Below, piece by piece: positions 63,811 through 64,000 of a stretch of DNA of 64,000 bases (positions are counted from its first letter, which is position 1; every line of letters begins with the position of its first letter). A program made the translations under genes and the position numbers. A model generated the notes under the pieces. That model did no database searches. It was not told the DNA's origin and saw only the letters and a list, made by a program, of their open reading frames with translations. This DNA is from Phaeobacter sp. CECT 5382 (GTDB taxonomy: Bacteria > Pseudomonadota > Alphaproteobacteria > Rhodobacterales > Rhodobacteraceae): contig NZ_CYSG01000012.1 of NCBI RefSeq assembly GCF_001457775.1, forward strand, positions 62,001 through 126,000. Direction: 5' to 3'.

Positions 63811-64000
63811 ATGTACATGAACAACCCTGACCTGTTTGACGCAGCGGCTGGCTCTCTGAAAGACCCGGAAGTTTCCGCAGTTTTTTTGCCAGCACCCAGC
63901 GTATGCGGCTTGCCGTGCTGGGTTGCCCTCCCCGAGGCGAGCGGTGCCTATGGCCCGCCTGTTGTGGCGGTCCATGGGATAAAACGGGGCGCAGAGGTAC
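63811..64000 (+). CDS. Alpha/beta hydrolase, N-terminal part (cut by window edge)
   Basis: 63 residues visible, starting at ATG 63811 (MYMNNPDLFDAAAGSL). The segment GAYGPPVVAVHGIKRGAEV is the first strand and HG oxyanion turn of an alpha/beta hydrolase (PPVVAVHGI). The nucleophile elbow lies outside the window. Same orientation as the beta-hydroxylase gene. Confidence 0.6.
   Translation, partial: MYMNNPDLFDAAAGSLKDPEVSAVFLPAPSVCGLPCWVALPEASGAYGPPVVAVHGIKRGAEV

Overview
This is a high-G+C chromosomal window from an alphaproteobacterium, most probably a marine Rhodobacterales (Roseobacter group; the content resembles Phaeobacter, Leisingera or Ruegeria). The evidence is an RpoH2-type sigma factor, a TmpA/TmpB organophosphonate pair, a PaaR-type TetR repressor at the end of a paa cluster, a 3-residue-loop type of intergenic hairpin element typical of dense, repeat-bearing Roseobacter spacers, and the conserved neighbourhoods lpoA-glnD-murJ, rsmI-yraN-gshB and mreBCD-mrdA-rodA. 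No transposase, phage structural gene, integrase or CRISPR array was seen.

Layout. 1-4.3 kb: phenylacetate catabolism, with paaZ (cut by the window edge) divergent from paaGIK-paaR and a palindromic operator between them. 4.3-7.7 kb: a small AT-richer orphan gene, a LysR regulator, and divergent tmpA-tmpB, which convert 2-(trimethylamino)ethylphosphonate to glycine betaine plus phosphate. 7.8-15.3 kb: trpS, a rhomboid that has lost its catalytic residues, then murJ, glnD and an LpoA-like lipoprotein. 15.4-21.3 kb: rsmI, yraN, gshB, comM/yifB, a glutathione transferase, a histidine phosphatase and cobU. 21.7-28.8 kb: rpoH2-chaN, coaBC, dut, a membrane-anchored MoeB/ThiF enzyme and peptidase dcp. 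29-35.6 kb: ghrA and the rod-shape operon mreB-mreC-mreD-mrdA-rodA. 35.9-43.7 kb: rlmJ, a TPR sulfotransferase, leuA with a leucine-rich leader peptide, an exported protein made of about 18 MORN repeats, and glutamine-dependent nadE.

43.9-58.8 kb: a FAD oxidoreductase, an exported metallo-hydrolase, gltX, a gamma-glutamylcyclotransferase-like protein, nsrR behind an FNR-type box, a YbbA/YbbP-type exporter divergent from tesA, a cold-shock protein, an L,D-transpeptidase, trxC, two small membrane proteins, a GIY-YIG/DUF4357 protein of lower G+C, and ettA. 58.8-64 kb: a broken tRNA next to an intact tRNA-Arg(TCT), about 0.8 kb of gene-poor sequence, a two-component system divergent from a PepSY protein, the wreck of a cytochrome b561 gene whose middle is inverted, an aspartyl/asparaginyl hydroxylase, and the start of an alpha/beta hydrolase.

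Most genes are housekeeping. The parts that stand out are: a roughly 85-95 nt intergenic element present three times (about 9.67, 26.6 and 48.0 kb) with conserved words, conserved spacing and compensatory changes in two hairpins; the leuA leader region; the inverted cytochrome gene; the pseudo-rhomboid; and the tRNA scar.
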